Assembly (NCBI RefSeq): GCF_002564465.1
Contig: NZ_NUUX01000009.1
Coordinates: 141,286-205,285 of the forward strand
Length of the DNA: 64,000 nucleotides
Reading direction: 5' to 3'
Source: Bacillus sp. AFS088145
GTDB lineage: Bacteria > Bacillota > Bacilli > Bacillales > Bacillaceae_G
The translations under genes and the position numbers were made by a program. The notes beneath the pieces were generated by a model. It ran no database searches. It had not been told where the DNA came from and saw only the letters and a program-made list of their open reading frames with translations. Shown here piece by piece: positions 16,876 through 28,478 of this stretch (the stretch's first letter is position 1; every line of letters begins with the position of its first letter).

Positions 16876-18204
16876 ATGACAGAAAGAAAAAAACTAAAGC
16901 TTGGAGCACTAGTTCATGGAGTAGGAGGCAGTATGTCTGGCTGGCGTCATCCAGAGGTTCAAACGGACGCAAGTGTAAATTTTTCCTATTACCAAGAGCA
17001 AGTGAAATTAGCTGAGAACGGAAAATTTGATTTAGTTTTTATTGCAGATGGATTATATATAACAGAAAAGTCGATACCACATTTTTTAAATCGCTTTGAA
17101 CCAATTACCATCTTATCGGCATTAGCAGGAGTAACAAAGAATATAGGCCTAGTTGGTACGCTCTCAACTACTTATAGTGAACCATTTACTGTAGCGAGAC
17201 AATTCATGTCAATTGATCATATAAGTAATGGGCGTGCAGGATGGAATTTAGTTACTTCTCCACTTGAAGGCTCTGCTAAAAACTATAGTAAAAATGGTCA
17301 CCCTTCACATGATGATCGATATAAAATTGCAGAAGAGCACTTAGAAATAACTAGAGGTCTATGGGATTCTTGGGAAGATGACGCGTTTGTTCGAGATAAA
17401 GAATCAGGTGTATTTTTTGATCCGAAAAAGCTACACAGATTAAGTTATGAAGGGAAGTATTTTCAAGTAGAAGGTCCTCTTAATATCGGACGCTCTAAAC
17501 AAGGTCAACCAGTAGTGTTTCAAGCTGGATCTTCAGAGAGCGGTAAGGAATTAGCTGCTAAAGCAGCTGACGCAGTATTTACTGGTCATGATAATATAGA
17601 AGAAGCTAAGCAATTTTATAAAGATGTAAAGGATCGGGCAGTAGCATACGGCAGATCAAAAGATGATATCGTTATTTTCCCTGGCATTGCTCCAATAGTT
17701 GGGCAAACTGAAGAGGAGGCAGAGCAAAAATATTTAGATCTTGTTAATTTAACAAGTATTGAAAATGCATTGGATTATTTAGGTCGTTTCTTTGAGCATC
17801 ATGACTTTTCACAATATCCTTTAGATGAACCTTTCCCAGATATTGGTGATTTAGGGAAAAATAGTTTTAGAAGTAATACAGATAAAATAAAGAAAGATGC
17901 GAAAGAAAAAGGTTTAACACTTAGACAGGTAGCATTACAAGCTGCTACTCCTAGAAGTGCATTTATTGGCACCGCGGAAAAAATAGCTAATCTAATTCAA
18001 GAGTGGTATGAACAGGAAGCAGCTGACGGTTTAATGGTATATTCGGCAATTCCAAGTGCATTAAAGGATTTTACGGAACAAGTCATACCATTATTACAGG
18101 AACGAGGAATCTATCGTACAGAATATGAATCGTCTACTTTGAGAGGAAACTTAGGATTACAAATTCCTCAAAATCGTTATATTACTAATCTAGTTAAAAA
18201 CTAA
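16876..18204 (+). CDS. NtaA/SnaA/DszA family flavin monooxygenase, YxeK/YtnJ-like
   Basis: FMN-dependent luciferase-like monooxygenase of 442 residues. [41 protein letters not shown] and [19 protein letters not shown] are hallmarks of the NtaA/SnaA/DszA group. YxeK and YtnJ (CmoJ) of B. subtilis, of the same size, attack N-acetylated S-substituted cysteines. It is the second monooxygenase in this operon. The frame opens at 16861, but GGAGGGG at 16863 places the real start at ATG 16876. A terminator follows. Confidence 0.9.
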   Translation: MTERKKLKLGALVHGVGGSMSGWRHPEVQTDASVNFSYYQEQVKLAENGKFDLVFIADGLYITEKSIPHFLNRFEPITILSALAGVTKNIGLVGTLSTTYSEPFTVARQFMSIDHISNGRAGWNLVTSPLEGSAKNYSKNGHPSHDDRYKIAEEHLEITRGLWDSWEDDAFVRDKESGVFFDPKKLHRLSYEGKYFQVEGPLNIGRSKQGQPVVFQAGSSESGKELAAKAADAVFTGHDNIEEAKQFYKDVKDRAVAYGRSKDDIVIFPGIAPIVGQTEEEAEQKYLDLVNLTSIENALDYLGRFFEHHDFSQYPLDEPFPDIGDLGKNSFRSNTDKIKKDAKEKGLTLRQVALQAATPRSAFIGTAEKIANLIQEWYEQEAADGLMVYSAIPSALKDFTEQVIPLLQERGIYRTEYESSTLRGNLGLQIPQNRYITNLVKN

Positions 18205-18218
18205 TCTTAAATTTTATC

Positions 18219-18249
18219 GAAAACCATCTTAGACAGGTGGTTTTTTTTA
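18219..18249 (+). terminator. Terminator of the sulfur-compound operon
   Basis: AAACCATC and GGTGGTTT form a stem with one mismatch, followed by eight T residues, 15 bp past the last stop codon. Confidence 0.75.
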
Positions 18250-18350
18250 TGATTTTTATTCTAAAACAGTCAAAATTAATTAGTTGTTAAGTAAAATTTA
18301 AGGATTCTATTACATAATTCAATTAATTGAATTTAAGGAGTGGAATCAAG

Positions 18351-18632
18351 ATGGAAGATTTGGAATCAAATTTAGTAGAAAAAAATCAAAAAACGAATTT
18401 GAAGAATCGTTCAACTATGGGTGCGTTTTCGCCTAAAGTCATTTCTATTTTATTAGTTATCAATTTAGTAATTGGCATTTTTACGTTAATTGGAATCGGC
18501 TATTTAAGTTATAAAAATAATAATCGAACGGAAATGATGAGAAACTTCCGAAATGGAGGAGGATTCCCACAAAATGGTGGCGGAGGTTATTTCAATCAAC
18601 AACCAGGAGGTTCATCAGGTAGCAGCAATTAA
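18351..18632 (+). CDS. Small single-pass membrane protein with Gly/Asn/Gln-rich tail
   Basis: A 93-residue protein: a polar N-terminus (about 33 residues), one hydrophobic segment (VISILLVINLVIGIFTLIGIGYL), then an Asn/Arg linker and a Gly/Gln/Ser-rich tail (FRNGGGFPQNGGGGYF, QQPGGSSGSS). The start ATG 18351 follows AAGGAG at 18335-18340. I do not recognise the family. It precedes a decayed MacB-like permease and a two-component system, so it may be a leftover component of an efflux cluster. Confidence 0.65.
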   Translation: MEDLESNLVEKNQKTNLKNRSTMGAFSPKVISILLVINLVIGIFTLIGIGYLSYKNNNRTEMMRNFRNGGGFPQNGGGGYFNQQPGGSSGSSN

Positions 18633-18656
18633 GGATTATAAAAACTTCAAACTACA

Positions 18657-18901
18657 ATCGGTAAAGTTGAACAAGATTCAAATATACAATTACAATTTTT
18701 AATCGAATCATTCGTACTTAGCTCGTTTGGTGGTATGATAAGTGTAAGTGTAACAAAACTGTATTCAATTACAGTTATTGCATTCCATTTACCTGTTATC
18801 TTATTATCATTTACATTTTCACTATTAGTTGGGGTGATTTTTTAGGGTATTCCTTGAAGAACTTCAAATATGGGCCAATTCAAGCAGTACGATTTGAATA
18901 A
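18657..18901 (+). pseudogene. Remnant of a MacB/FtsX-type ABC transporter permease C-terminus
   Basis: Translation from 18657 reads like the last quarter of a MacB permease: LQFLIESFVLSSFGG, then FSLLVGVIF, then a stop (TAG 18843). After a frame change the sequence resumes as GYSLKNFKYGPIQAVRFE and stops at 18899-18901, matching the family ending FGxxPAxKAxxxxPIEALRxE. The N-terminal part, the large extracytoplasmic domain and the first membrane segment are absent. At least one frameshift and one stop make it non-functional. It suggests that the neighbouring two-component system once flanked an exporter. Confidence 0.65.
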
Positions 18902-18909
18902 ATAAAGGG

Positions 18910-18940
18910 GAGCGTTGTTATATGATGAACGCTTCTTTTT
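18910..18940 (+). terminator. Hairpin terminator before the two-component operon
   Basis: GAGCGTT and AACGCTTC form a short stem followed by TTTTT, directly after the permease remnant. Confidence 0.55.
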
Positions 18941-18961
18941 AGTCTAATGGAGGCAAAAAAA

Positions 18962-19633
18962 GTGAGAATTTTAGTTGTGGAAGATCATATAGAAGTTTTA
19001 AATTCAATCGTTGAATTATTATCAAATGATTTTAAAGTAGATAAGGCTTTAGAAGGAGAAGAAGGCTTTTTCTTGGCGATGCAAAACATTTATGATGTGA
19101 TTGTATTAGATGTCATGCTGCCTGAGAAAAATGGTTTTGAAATTGTTAAGGACTTGAGAAAAGTAGGGGTACATACACCAGTTCTTTTTCTAACTGCCAA
19201 AGATTCACTAGAAGATCGTGTTGAAGGATTAAACTTAGGAGCGGACGATTATTTAGTAAAACCATTTCAAGGGCCGGAGTTACTAGCAAGAATTTATGCA
19301 TTACTTAGAAGAAGTGGTAAATTAACAATTGATAGTAAATTGAAGTATCAAGGAATCATTTTAAAAGGAAAAGAGCATCCTGTTGAAATAAATAATGAAT
19401 CGATCCATTTAACAATTAAACAATATGAGTTACTAGAATACTTTATTCAAAACCAAGGCAAGATTTTAATGAAAGAACAAATTTTTGATAGAATTTGGGG
19501 ATTTGATTCTGATACGACTGTTGCGATCGTTGAAGTATATGTACACCAACTCCGAAAAAAACTAGAGCCATTTAATTATGGTAGTATGATTAAGACAGTC
19601 AGAGGAATCGGATATATTATGAAAGATGACTAG
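18962..19633 (+). CDS. OmpR-family response regulator
   Basis: Receiver domain (residues 1-115) with acidic pocket VVED, phosphoacceptor D50 in IVLDVMLP and conserved K in DDYLVKPF, followed by an OmpR winged helix (LTIKQYELLEYFIQN to TVRGIGYIM). The frame opens at ATG 18947, but GGAGG at 18949-18953 fits the GTG at 18962, giving the standard N-terminus MRILVVEDH. Partner of the kinase 8 bp downstream. Target genes are unknown; the nearest candidate is the decayed exporter upstream. Confidence 0.92.
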   Translation: MRILVVEDHIEVLNSIVELLSNDFKVDKALEGEEGFFLAMQNIYDVIVLDVMLPEKNGFEIVKDLRKVGVHTPVLFLTAKDSLEDRVEGLNLGADDYLVKPFQGPELLARIYALLRRSGKLTIDSKLKYQGIILKGKEHPVEINNESIHLTIKQYELLEYFIQNQGKILMKEQIFDRIWGFDSDTTVAIVEVYVHQLRKKLEPFNYGSMIKTVRGIGYIMKDD

Positions 19634-19641
19634 GTGAAGAG

Positions 19642-20877
19642 ATGTTTAAGAAAACAAAAATTCGATTAACGATTATTAATTCAGTAGTATTTATCTTAAT
19701 AATTGGAATCCTTTCTTTCATTATTTATTCATATACAAATAATCGTTTATATAAAGAAGTTGATCAATCACTTTTATGGAATATTAATCGGATACAAAAT
19801 AGTGATAATCCAAATCGTTTACCAATTTCCAATCGAGATCCGCGTGTTTTAATGATCATGTGGGATGAAAATAAAAAATTAGTAAATCCCATGCCAGGTA
19901 TGAATGCGATTATTCTACAAGATGAACTTAAATATCCTACAAAAATAAACGAAATCTATAATGATAAAATCGGTGATATGAATTATCGAACAATCTCAAT
20001 TCAAGGTGAGACAAATCGAGGGAAAATTACACTACAAATATTACGAAATATCGACTCCGAAAAGGATTTAGTTGATACATTATTAATCATATTAATCGTT
20101 GGTTGGGTTTTGGGAAGTGCATTATCAGTTGTAGCAGGTTATATTTTGGCTGGACGTGCACTCGTACCAATAACAAACGCGTGGCAAAAACAACAAGAGT
20201 TCGTATCAGATGCTTCTCATGAAATTCGAACGCCTTTAACGGTCATTCAATCACGTTTGGAGTTATTGCTTAGAGAGCCAGGCGCAACAATCGAAGAAAA
20301 GGCACAAGACTTTTCAATTATGTTAAAAGAGAATAGGCGCCTTTCCAAACTAGTAGCAAGCTTATTAACCTTAGCTAGATCAGATTCAGGGCAAATACAA
20401 TTAAATAAAAAAATATTCTCTTTAAATGAATTATTAGAAGAAGTTGTTTCACACTTCACTGAAATCATTTCATTTCAAAGTAAAGAAATATTTTTATCTA
20501 TTAAAGATACGTATTTTTATTTTGGTGATCAAGAAAGAATTCACCAATTACTTGTGATTTTAATCGATAATGCAATGAAATTTACAAACGAAAATGATAC
20601 GATTCAGATTAGCTGTAAACAAGTGAAAAATAATTTTCTAATTAAGATTATTGATAGTGGAGTGGGTATAAAGGAAGAAAACCTTCCTCGAATATTTGAC
20701 CGTTTCTTCCAGGAAGATGTCTCACGTACATCCAAAAATGGAATTGGACTCGGATTATCAATTGCAAAATGGATTGTTGAAGAACATGGTGGGAAAATCA
20801 AAGTTCATAGTAAAAAAGGAGAAGGCACTAGTTTTGAAGTATCTTTACCGATTATGCCCTCTTCAAAAAACAGTTAA
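19642..20877 (+). CDS. Membrane sensor histidine kinase
   Basis: Two membrane segments (residues about 11-28 and 148-172) flank an extracytoplasmic domain of about 120 residues. HisKA follows with SHEIRTPL and H193 as phosphorylation site, then the N box NAMKFT, G1 box DSGVGI and G2 box GIGLGLSIAKWIVEEHGG. No clear HAMP domain separates the second helix from HisKA, which is short-linked as in CusS/CiaH-like kinases. It forms a two-component pair with the preceding regulator. Confidence 0.92.
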   Translation: MFKKTKIRLTIINSVVFILIIGILSFIIYSYTNNRLYKEVDQSLLWNINRIQNSDNPNRLPISNRDPRVLMIMWDENKKLVNPMPGMNAIILQDELKYPTKINEIYNDKIGDMNYRTISIQGETNRGKITLQILRNIDSEKDLVDTLLIILIVGWVLGSALSVVAGYILAGRALVPITNAWQKQQEFVSDASHEIRTPLTVIQSRLELLLREPGATIEEKAQDFSIMLKENRRLSKLVASLLTLARSDSGQIQLNKKIFSLNELLEEVVSHFTEIISFQSKEIFLSIKDTYFYFGDQERIHQLLVILIDNAMKFTNENDTIQISCKQVKNNFLIKIIDSGVGIKEENLPRIFDRFFQEDVSRTSKNGIGLGLSIAKWIVEEHGGKIKVHSKKGEGTSFEVSLPIMPSSKNS

Positions 20878-22865
<1,988 letters not shown>

Positions 22866-22900
22866 GTAACCCACTAAAATAAATTTTAATTGTAAACTCT

Positions 22901-22942
22901 AGGACCTTTCTACATGCAGATATAATTGTAGCGGTCCTTTTT
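22901..22942 (+). terminator. Terminator in the glpK-glpD gap, possible GlpP-controlled attenuator
   Basis: AGGACC (22901-22906) pairs with GGTCCT (22933-22938), with inner arms CTACA and TGTAG, followed by TTTTTC. In B. subtilis the glpD leader carries an inverted repeat-terminator relieved by the antiterminator GlpP; this hairpin is placed where that control would act. Whether it is an attenuator or only the glpK terminator is not decided by sequence. Confidence 0.7.
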
Positions 22943-23013
22943 CATTTTAGATTGATTTCTTTTGTGCCGGCTTTTTAAGACAACTAGAAAATTTGTTGAA
23001 GTGAGGTTTTACA

Positions 23014-24660
23014 ATGAAAGAACAATTTTCAAGTTTAAATAGGAAAAGGATTAAGAAAACATTAGCTGAAAAAGAGTTCGATTTATTAGTAATTGGCGGA
23101 GGAATAACAGGTTGTGGTATTGCACTTGATGCAACTACTAGAGGGATGAGTACCGCTCTAGTTGAGATGCAGGATTTTGCATCGGGCACATCTAGCCGTT
23201 CTACTAAACTAGTTCATGGTGGTTTACGATATTTAAAACAGTATGAATTTAAAATGGTAGCAGAAGTTGGTAAAGAACGTGCAATTGTTTATGAAAATGG
23301 TCCACATGTGACTACACCTGAAAGGATGTTACTTCCCATCTATAAGGGTGGAACTTTTGGTAAGTTTACTACATCTATTGGCCTTAGATTATATGACTAC
23401 TTAGCTGGTGTAAAAAAAGATGAGCGGAGAAAAATGTTAAATCGAAGAGAAACGATCGAAAAGGAGCCATTAGTCAAAAGAGAGGGGCTTAAAGCTGGAG
23501 GATATTACGTTGAATATCGAACGGATGATGCTCGCCTAACAATTGAAGTTATAAAAAAAGCAGTTGAACACGGAGCACAGGCGATCAATTATGTAGAAGT
23601 GACAGATTTCATCTATGAAAAGAATAGAATAGTAGGAGTTAAAGCAATCGATTTAATAACGAAAGTACCTTTTACAATTCGGGCAAAGAGGATTGTTAAC
23701 GCAACCGGACCATGGGTTGACCAGCTTAGGGAAATGGAACGATTAGAAAGTGATAAAAATCTTAGACTAACAAAAGGGGTTCATTTAGTAATTGATCATA
23801 AGAAGTTTCCTTTAAATCAGTCTGTCTATTTTGATACGGTGGACGGTCGGATGGTCTTTGCAATTCCAAGAGATGGAAAGACTTATGTTGGTACAACAGA
23901 TACATTTTTTGACCGAGATACCTCTAATCCAAAAGTAAGTAATGAAGATCGGGAATATATATTAAACTGTGTTAAGTATATGTTTCCAACATTAAAGCTG
24001 GAAGATACTGACGTTGAATCAAGTTGGGCTGGCATTCGTCCTTTAATTTTAGAAGAAGGTAAGGATCCTTCTGAAATCTCAAGAAAAGATGAGATTTGGG
24101 AATCATCCACTGGGCTAATTTCAATAGCTGGGGGAAAGTTAACAGGCTATCGTAAAATGGCGGAGACAATCGTAGACCTAATTTCAAGAGATAATGAAAA
24201 TCGATTTAAAGAATGTCAGACCAAAACTTTACCAATATCCGGTGGTGATGTTGGGGGCTCAAAAGGTTTTAATTATTTTAAAAAACGATTTTCATCTGCT
24301 GGTATCGCAATTGGATTAAGTGAATCAGATTATAAAAGATTAAGTGGAATATATGGATCGAATATAGAACATTTAATGAATATATCATTTAGTGAATTGA
24401 AAAATGATACTAATCTACCACTATCATTATTTTTACAACTAGAATATGGAATTCAAAACGAAATGATTGTAAAACCAGTCGACTTTTTTATTAGGAGAAC
24501 TGGATTTTTATATTTTCAAATTAATCTAGTTAATAAGTATAAAGATGAAGTGATTCGATATATGGTGAATAGATTAAGTTGGAATAAGTACCAAACTTTA
24601 GAATATCGTTTGGAATTGGAAGAGCAAATAAAAAATGCAGTTTCTCCTTCTGATGAATGA
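23014..24660 (+). CDS. glpD: Aerobic glycerol-3-phosphate dehydrogenase
   Basis: FAD-dependent membrane-associated dehydrogenase that oxidises glycerol-3-phosphate to dihydroxyacetone phosphate, feeding electrons to quinone. The FAD motif [17 protein letters not shown] lies near residues 28-44; [21 protein letters not shown] and [13 protein letters not shown] are family signatures, and [19 protein letters not shown] lies in the cap region. The length of 548 residues and close resemblance to B. subtilis GlpD make the call firm. It follows glpK on the same strand. Confidence 0.97.
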   Translation: MKEQFSSLNRKRIKKTLAEKEFDLLVIGGGITGCGIALDATTRGMSTALVEMQDFASGTSSRSTKLVHGGLRYLKQYEFKMVAEVGKERAIVYENGPHVTTPERMLLPIYKGGTFGKFTTSIGLRLYDYLAGVKKDERRKMLNRRETIEKEPLVKREGLKAGGYYVEYRTDDARLTIEVIKKAVEHGAQAINYVEVTDFIYEKNRIVGVKAIDLITKVPFTIRAKRIVNATGPWVDQLREMERLESDKNLRLTKGVHLVIDHKKFPLNQSVYFDTVDGRMVFAIPRDGKTYVGTTDTFFDRDTSNPKVSNEDREYILNCVKYMFPTLKLEDTDVESSWAGIRPLILEEGKDPSEISRKDEIWESSTGLISIAGGKLTGYRKMAETIVDLISRDNENRFKECQTKTLPISGGDVGGSKGFNYFKKRFSSAGIAIGLSESDYKRLSGIYGSNIEHLMNISFSELKNDTNLPLSLFLQLEYGIQNEMIVKPVDFFIRRTGFLYFQINLVNKYKDEVIRYMVNRLSWNKYQTLEYRLELEEQIKNAVSPSDE

Positions 24661-24684
24661 TGTTTAAAAATAGGTTCCTAAATT

Positions 24685-24738
24685 AAGAAGACCCAGACTG
24701 TTTGAAAGCGAGAGTTCATCAACAACCTGGGTATTTTT
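24685..24738. terminator. Bidirectional terminator between glpD and mag
   Basis: CCCAG and CTGGG with inner TGTT/AACA pairs form a long hairpin followed by TATTTTTAT. The loop (GAAAGCGAGAG) and left arm resemble, in reverse complement, the start of the repeat element at 4591 (TGTTGACAAACGCTCGCTTTC-like), so the terminator may derive from that repeat family. Confidence 0.65.
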
Positions 24739-24739
24739 A

Positions 24740-25321
24740 TTATCTTGAAACAAATTTATTTTCCGTAATCCAAAATCTCCATGGATAGTCCCTCGCTTCA
24801 CCGGTATTTTCAATACCGATTCTAGGTCCACTACTAATATGTTCTGTTTTAATTCCTTCTTTGATGTAAACGGGTGGTAGCCAAATCGGTTTTCCATAAG
24901 ACTCCATCGTAATATTCAATGCTTTTGTAAGCTTACCTGGTCCATTCGTTAAATTAGAAATGGGCTGATTTTTTCGAAATTCGATCATTTTTTCAATTCC
25001 GTCCAAAGGTTCTAGTGCTCTAATTAATATTGCATTAGGTATGCCAACTTCCCCGCAAACAACATTTATTAAGGTATGAGTGTGCATTTGATAAGTATAG
25101 ATGAATCCTGGCTCATGAAACATAATTTCTGTCCGTTTCGTACGTCGGTTTTGAAAACTATGTGCAGCACGATCATCTGGGCCCATATATGCCTCGGTCT
25201 CTACGATTATTCCAGAAAGTTCCAATTCATCAGTACGATGAACTAATATACAGCCCAATAGCTCCTTTGCTAATTGTAAAGTTGGTTTTAAAAAGAAATC
25301 TTTTTTAATTGTCGAATTCAT
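24740..25321 (-). CDS. mag: DNA-3-methyladenine glycosylase (AAG/MPG family)
   Basis: Alkyladenine glycosylase of 193 residues. IIVETEAYMGPDDRAAHS contains the family catalytic glutamate, EPGFIYTYQMHTHTLINVVCGE and LTNGPGKLTKALNI are the conserved substrate-pocket motifs, and the C-terminal SGPRIGIENTGEARDYPWRFW is typical. The frame extends further, but ATG at 25321 is preceded by GAGGAG on the minus strand, so it is the start. It is a third alkylation-repair gene in the window besides alkC and the ATL gene, at an unlinked position. Confidence 0.93.
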   Translation of the reverse strand: MNSTIKKDFFLKPTLQLAKELLGCILVHRTDELELSGIIVETEAYMGPDDRAAHSFQNRRTKRTEIMFHEPGFIYTYQMHTHTLINVVCGEVGIPNAILIRALEPLDGIEKMIEFRKNQPISNLTNGPGKLTKALNITMESYGKPIWLPPVYIKEGIKTEHISSGPRIGIENTGEARDYPWRFWITENKFVSR

Positions 25322-25539
25322 AATAAACTCCTCGAAATTTGATTGATAAAAAGAGAAAATGTATTTTCTTGTCACCATAATAAGAATATGTACCTATTCC
25401 TAATGTTAAAAAATCATTAAAAATGGATTAAATAGATTAAGTGAACCATTAGAAATTATTCATAATTACTCATTGTACAATACCCCTTAAGCTAGTACTA
25501 TTTAATTTGTTAGAAGATTCTGAAAAGGGGTGTAGATTT

Positions 25540-27927
25540 ATGGCAAGACCATCATACTGGAAGGTATTATCGAGTGTATCACTTGCTGCAGCATTAAGTA
25601 TGTCCATTTTTTCAACTGGAGTTACTTCAAAAGCAGCAATTCCTACTGAAAGTGAAAGTAAGCAGTTAGTAGAAAGTCCTTATTTAGATTTAAACGTAGT
25701 GGATGAAGAAAGATTAGAAAAAGCTTTAAGAGACAGAGGCGAGATCAAAGAATCTGATAGCGCTGAAGTAGCTAAAGAAAAAGTACAGGCATACATAAAA
25801 GAAAAACAAAGTGAATATAAAGAGAAAGTTCAAGCACAGTCACAATCAGAAATTGCTGATAAACAAAGAGCAACATTAGAAAAACGTAAAGCTCAACTTT
25901 TATCACAATTAAATAAAGGCCATGAAAACTATAAAAAAGGCAAACCAAATGGTGTAGTAAAAGTTGATTCTGCAAAACAAGCTGGCTATAACGGCGGAGT
26001 ACGTGAAGATAAAGTATTAGTCATCTTAACTGAATTTGCTGATTTCAAACATAACAATATTGATAAACAACAAGGGTATATGTACGCTGATGATTTCAGC
26101 AAGAAACATTACGAAGACATGCTTTTCGGAGATAAAGAATTTACTTTATACGATGGATCTAAGGTAAAAACGTTTAAACAATTTTATGAAGAGCAATCTG
26201 GTGGAAGCTATACTGTAAAGGGTACAGTTACAAACTGGTTAACAGTTGATGGAAAAGCAGCTGATTATGGTGATGATAGCCCAACTGGTGGACATGATAA
26301 CTTAGCACCAAAAGGTCCTCGTGATTTAGTTAAAGAATCACTACGTGCTGCTATAAATTCAGGTATTAATTTAGCTGATTTTGATGATCTAGATATTTAT
26401 GACCTAGATGGTGATGGCAACATTAATGAGCCTGATGGTTTAGTAGACCATTTAATGGTACTTCACGCTGGAACTGGACAAGAAGCTGGCGGAGGTAAGT
26501 TAGGTAATAACGCAATCTGGTCACATCGTTGGACTTTAAATGGGGTAACTCCTTTCGCTGGAACAAAATCAAAAGTTCCATATTGGGGCGGACAAATGGC
26601 TGCATATGATTACACAATTGAGCCAGAAGATGGAGCAGTTGGTGTATTCGCTCACGAATTTGGTCATGATTTAGGATTACCAGATGAGTACGATACCGGG
26701 TACACTGGAAATGGTGAACCAGTTGCTTCTTGGTCAATCATGAGTGGTGGTAGTTGGAACGGAGCAATCGCAGGAACGACGCCTACAAGTTTTTCACCGC
26801 AAAATAAAGAGTATTTCCAAAAAACAATTGGTGGAAACTGGGCTAATATGACAGAAGTAGACTATAAGGATATTGATGAAAAAGGTATTGCTGCTATTAT
26901 CGATCAAAGTGTTACTAAATCAAACAACCCTGCGATCGTAAAAGTTAACTTACCTAAAAAAGAAGTAAAAAGTAAAATTCAACCTCAATTTGGTGCTAAG
27001 TATTACTATAGTACAAAAGGTGATAACCTCCATACTACGATGACTTCACCAGTATTTAATTTAACAGCAGCTACAAATGCAAGCTTCGCTGTAAAAACAA
27101 ACTATGAAGTTGAATACAATTATGACTATCTGTATGTAAATGTATTAGATGCAGCAACCGGTGCTAAACTTGCAACAATTGATACAATTGGTACTAAAAA
27201 TATTGCAAATGGACTTGATACATCTAAGGGGCTTTGGGTAGATAAAGTTTATGACTTATCTGCATATAAAGGCAAAAATGTAAAAGTTCAATTTGAATAT
27301 GTTACTGATGGTGGACTAGCTCCTGCAGGATTTGCTTTCGATGAAGCAAAATTAACTGTTGACGGTGCAGTTAAATTTAGTGATGGTGCGGAAGGAACTC
27401 CTGCATTTACATTAGACAAAGCAACTGTATCAAATGGTACTGAATTTAAAGATCACTTCTACTACTTAGAGTGGAGAAACTATGCTGGCTCTGATAAAGC
27501 ATTAGAATATGCTCGTGGAGTTAAGTATAATACTGGTTTAGTAGTTTGGTATGGGGATGATAGCTACACAGATAACTGGACAGGTGTACATCCTGGTGAA
27601 GGTTTCTTAGGTGTAGTAGATGCTCATCCAGAGGCAATGATTGGTACATTAAATGGTAAACCATCTGTATCACAAAGTACTCGTTACCAAGTAGCTGACG
27701 CTGCTTTCAGTTACGATAAATCACCTGAATTCTACTTTAACTCACCATCCCGTGGGATCTTTGACTATGATGGATTACCTGGTGTAACAGAATTCGATGA
27801 TTCACATAGTTACCAAAATACATTAATTCCTGATGCAGGAAGAAAAGTACCTAACTATGGATTAAAATTCCAAGTAATTGGAGAAGCAAAAGATAATTCA
27901 GCTGGTGCTGTTTGGATTCATAAATAA
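25540..27927 (+). CDS. inhA: InhA-type secreted M6 metalloprotease (immune inhibitor A)
   Basis: Secreted zinc protease of 795 residues, the usual InhA length. A signal peptide occupies about residues 1-35 (hydrophobic [16 protein letters not shown], cleavage near SKA-A). A charged propeptide with coiled-coil-like Lys/Gln/Glu runs follows, then the M6 catalytic domain with [14 protein letters not shown] around residue 372. A possible metal-binding [13 protein letters not shown] segment precedes it. The C-terminal part is the beta-rich region that in InhA1 carries VEG/MAM-like modules. ATG 25540 is preferred over the upstream in-frame codon because AAAGGGGTG precedes it. Confidence 0.95.
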   Translation: MARPSYWKVLSSVSLAAALSMSIFSTGVTSKAAIPTESESKQLVESPYLDLNVVDEERLEKALRDRGEIKESDSAEVAKEKVQAYIKEKQSEYKEKVQAQSQSEIADKQRATLEKRKAQLLSQLNKGHENYKKGKPNGVVKVDSAKQAGYNGGVREDKVLVILTEFADFKHNNIDKQQGYMYADDFSKKHYEDMLFGDKEFTLYDGSKVKTFKQFYEEQSGGSYTVKGTVTNWLTVDGKAADYGDDSPTGGHDNLAPKGPRDLVKESLRAAINSGINLADFDDLDIYDLDGDGNINEPDGLVDHLMVLHAGTGQEAGGGKLGNNAIWSHRWTLNGVTPFAGTKSKVPYWGGQMAAYDYTIEPEDGAVGVFAHEFGHDLGLPDEYDTGYTGNGEPVASWSIMSGGSWNGAIAGTTPTSFSPQNKEYFQKTIGGNWANMTEVDYKDIDEKGIAAIIDQSVTKSNNPAIVKVNLPKKEVKSKIQPQFGAKYYYSTKGDNLHTTMTSPVFNLTAATNASFAVKTNYEVEYNYDYLYVNVLDAATGAKLATIDTIGTKNIANGLDTSKGLWVDKVYDLSAYKGKNVKVQFEYVTDGGLAPAGFAFDEAKLTVDGAVKFSDGAEGTPAFTLDKATVSNGTEFKDHFYYLEWRNYAGSDKALEYARGVKYNTGLVVWYGDDSYTDNWTGVHPGEGFLGVVDAHPEAMIGTLNGKPSVSQSTRYQVADAAFSYDKSPEFYFNSPSRGIFDYDGLPGVTEFDDSHSYQNTLIPDAGRKVPNYGLKFQVIGEAKDNSAGAVWIHK

Positions 27928-27934
27928 GAAAGAA

Positions 27935-27980
27935 AAAGAATGCGAGTCTGATATAATTTCAGACTCGCATTCTTTTTTTT
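27935..27980 (+). terminator. Strong terminator of inhA
   Basis: AAAGAATGCGAGTCTGA and TCAGACTCGCATTCTTT form a perfect 17-bp stem around a short loop, followed by T residues. Confidence 0.95.
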
Positions 27981-28061
27981 GTTTTTATAGACTGCTCGAG
28001 AAATGATTTTTTCAATTAGTCTCTTATAGTAGGGTGTTGTGGTTGATTTCCATTATTCTTT

Positions 28062-28298
28062 GTTATGAGGAAGTAATTTACAAAATCTAGCGCTTATAGT
28101 ACCTCATGAACCCGTTATGAGGAAGTAATATTCGAAATCCAGCGCTTATAGTACCTCATGAACCCGTTATGAGGAAGTAAATTTCGAAATCCAGCGTATC
28201 AAGTACCTCATGAACCCGTTATGAGGAAGCAATTTTCAAAAACTAGCGTATATAGTTCCTCATGAAACTACTATTAGTAAGCAATTTTTAAAATCCTA
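28062..28298. repeat. 52-bp tandem repeat, four copies plus a degenerate fifth
   Basis: Units begin at 28062, 28114, 28166 and 28218 with exactly 52-bp spacing; a degenerate unit begins at 28270. Each opens with GTTATGAGGAAG and closes with CCTCATGAACCC, so ATGAGG and CCTCAT can pair within every unit. The middle (AAATCCAGCGCTTATAGTA and variants) drifts. No protein frame runs through it. It lies between the inhA terminator and the partial repeat D. Confidence 0.9.
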
Positions 28299-28350
28299 AC
28301 TACGCCCCTGTTTCCGCCTAAAGGTTCCGTAATCGGAGAGTTTTCTTTAT
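28297..28350 (+). repeat. Partial copy (D) of the dispersed repeat family
   Basis: ACTACGCCCCTG, then TCCGCC, and the terminal AGTTTTCTTTAT match the 3' half of copy C at 61911-61948 and of copy A. The 5' half is absent, replaced by the end of the 52-bp tandem array. Confidence 0.55.
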
Positions 28351-28444
28351 CGTGGTTTTTATGAACAAAATGGTTTTAATGGACTTTACGTCTTTAACGT
28401 TCATAAAAACTTTTTTCAGAATTATTAAATTATAATACTTGTAT

Positions 28445-28460
28445 TAGAAAGCGTTTTCAA
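28445..28460 (+). promoter_or_regulatory. cre site (CcpA operator) upstream of tctC
   Basis: TAGAAAGCGTTTTCAA matches the cre consensus WTGNAARCGNWWWCAW at 15 of 16 positions and lies 19 bp before the GTG start of tctC, a position expected for catabolite repression of the operon. Confidence 0.75.
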
Positions 28461-28478
28461 AAAAGGGAGGAACTAAAG

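Noticed and set aside
28062-28298. CRISPR array
   Set aside because: The 52-bp units are contiguous tandem copies without unique spacers, and no cas gene is present.
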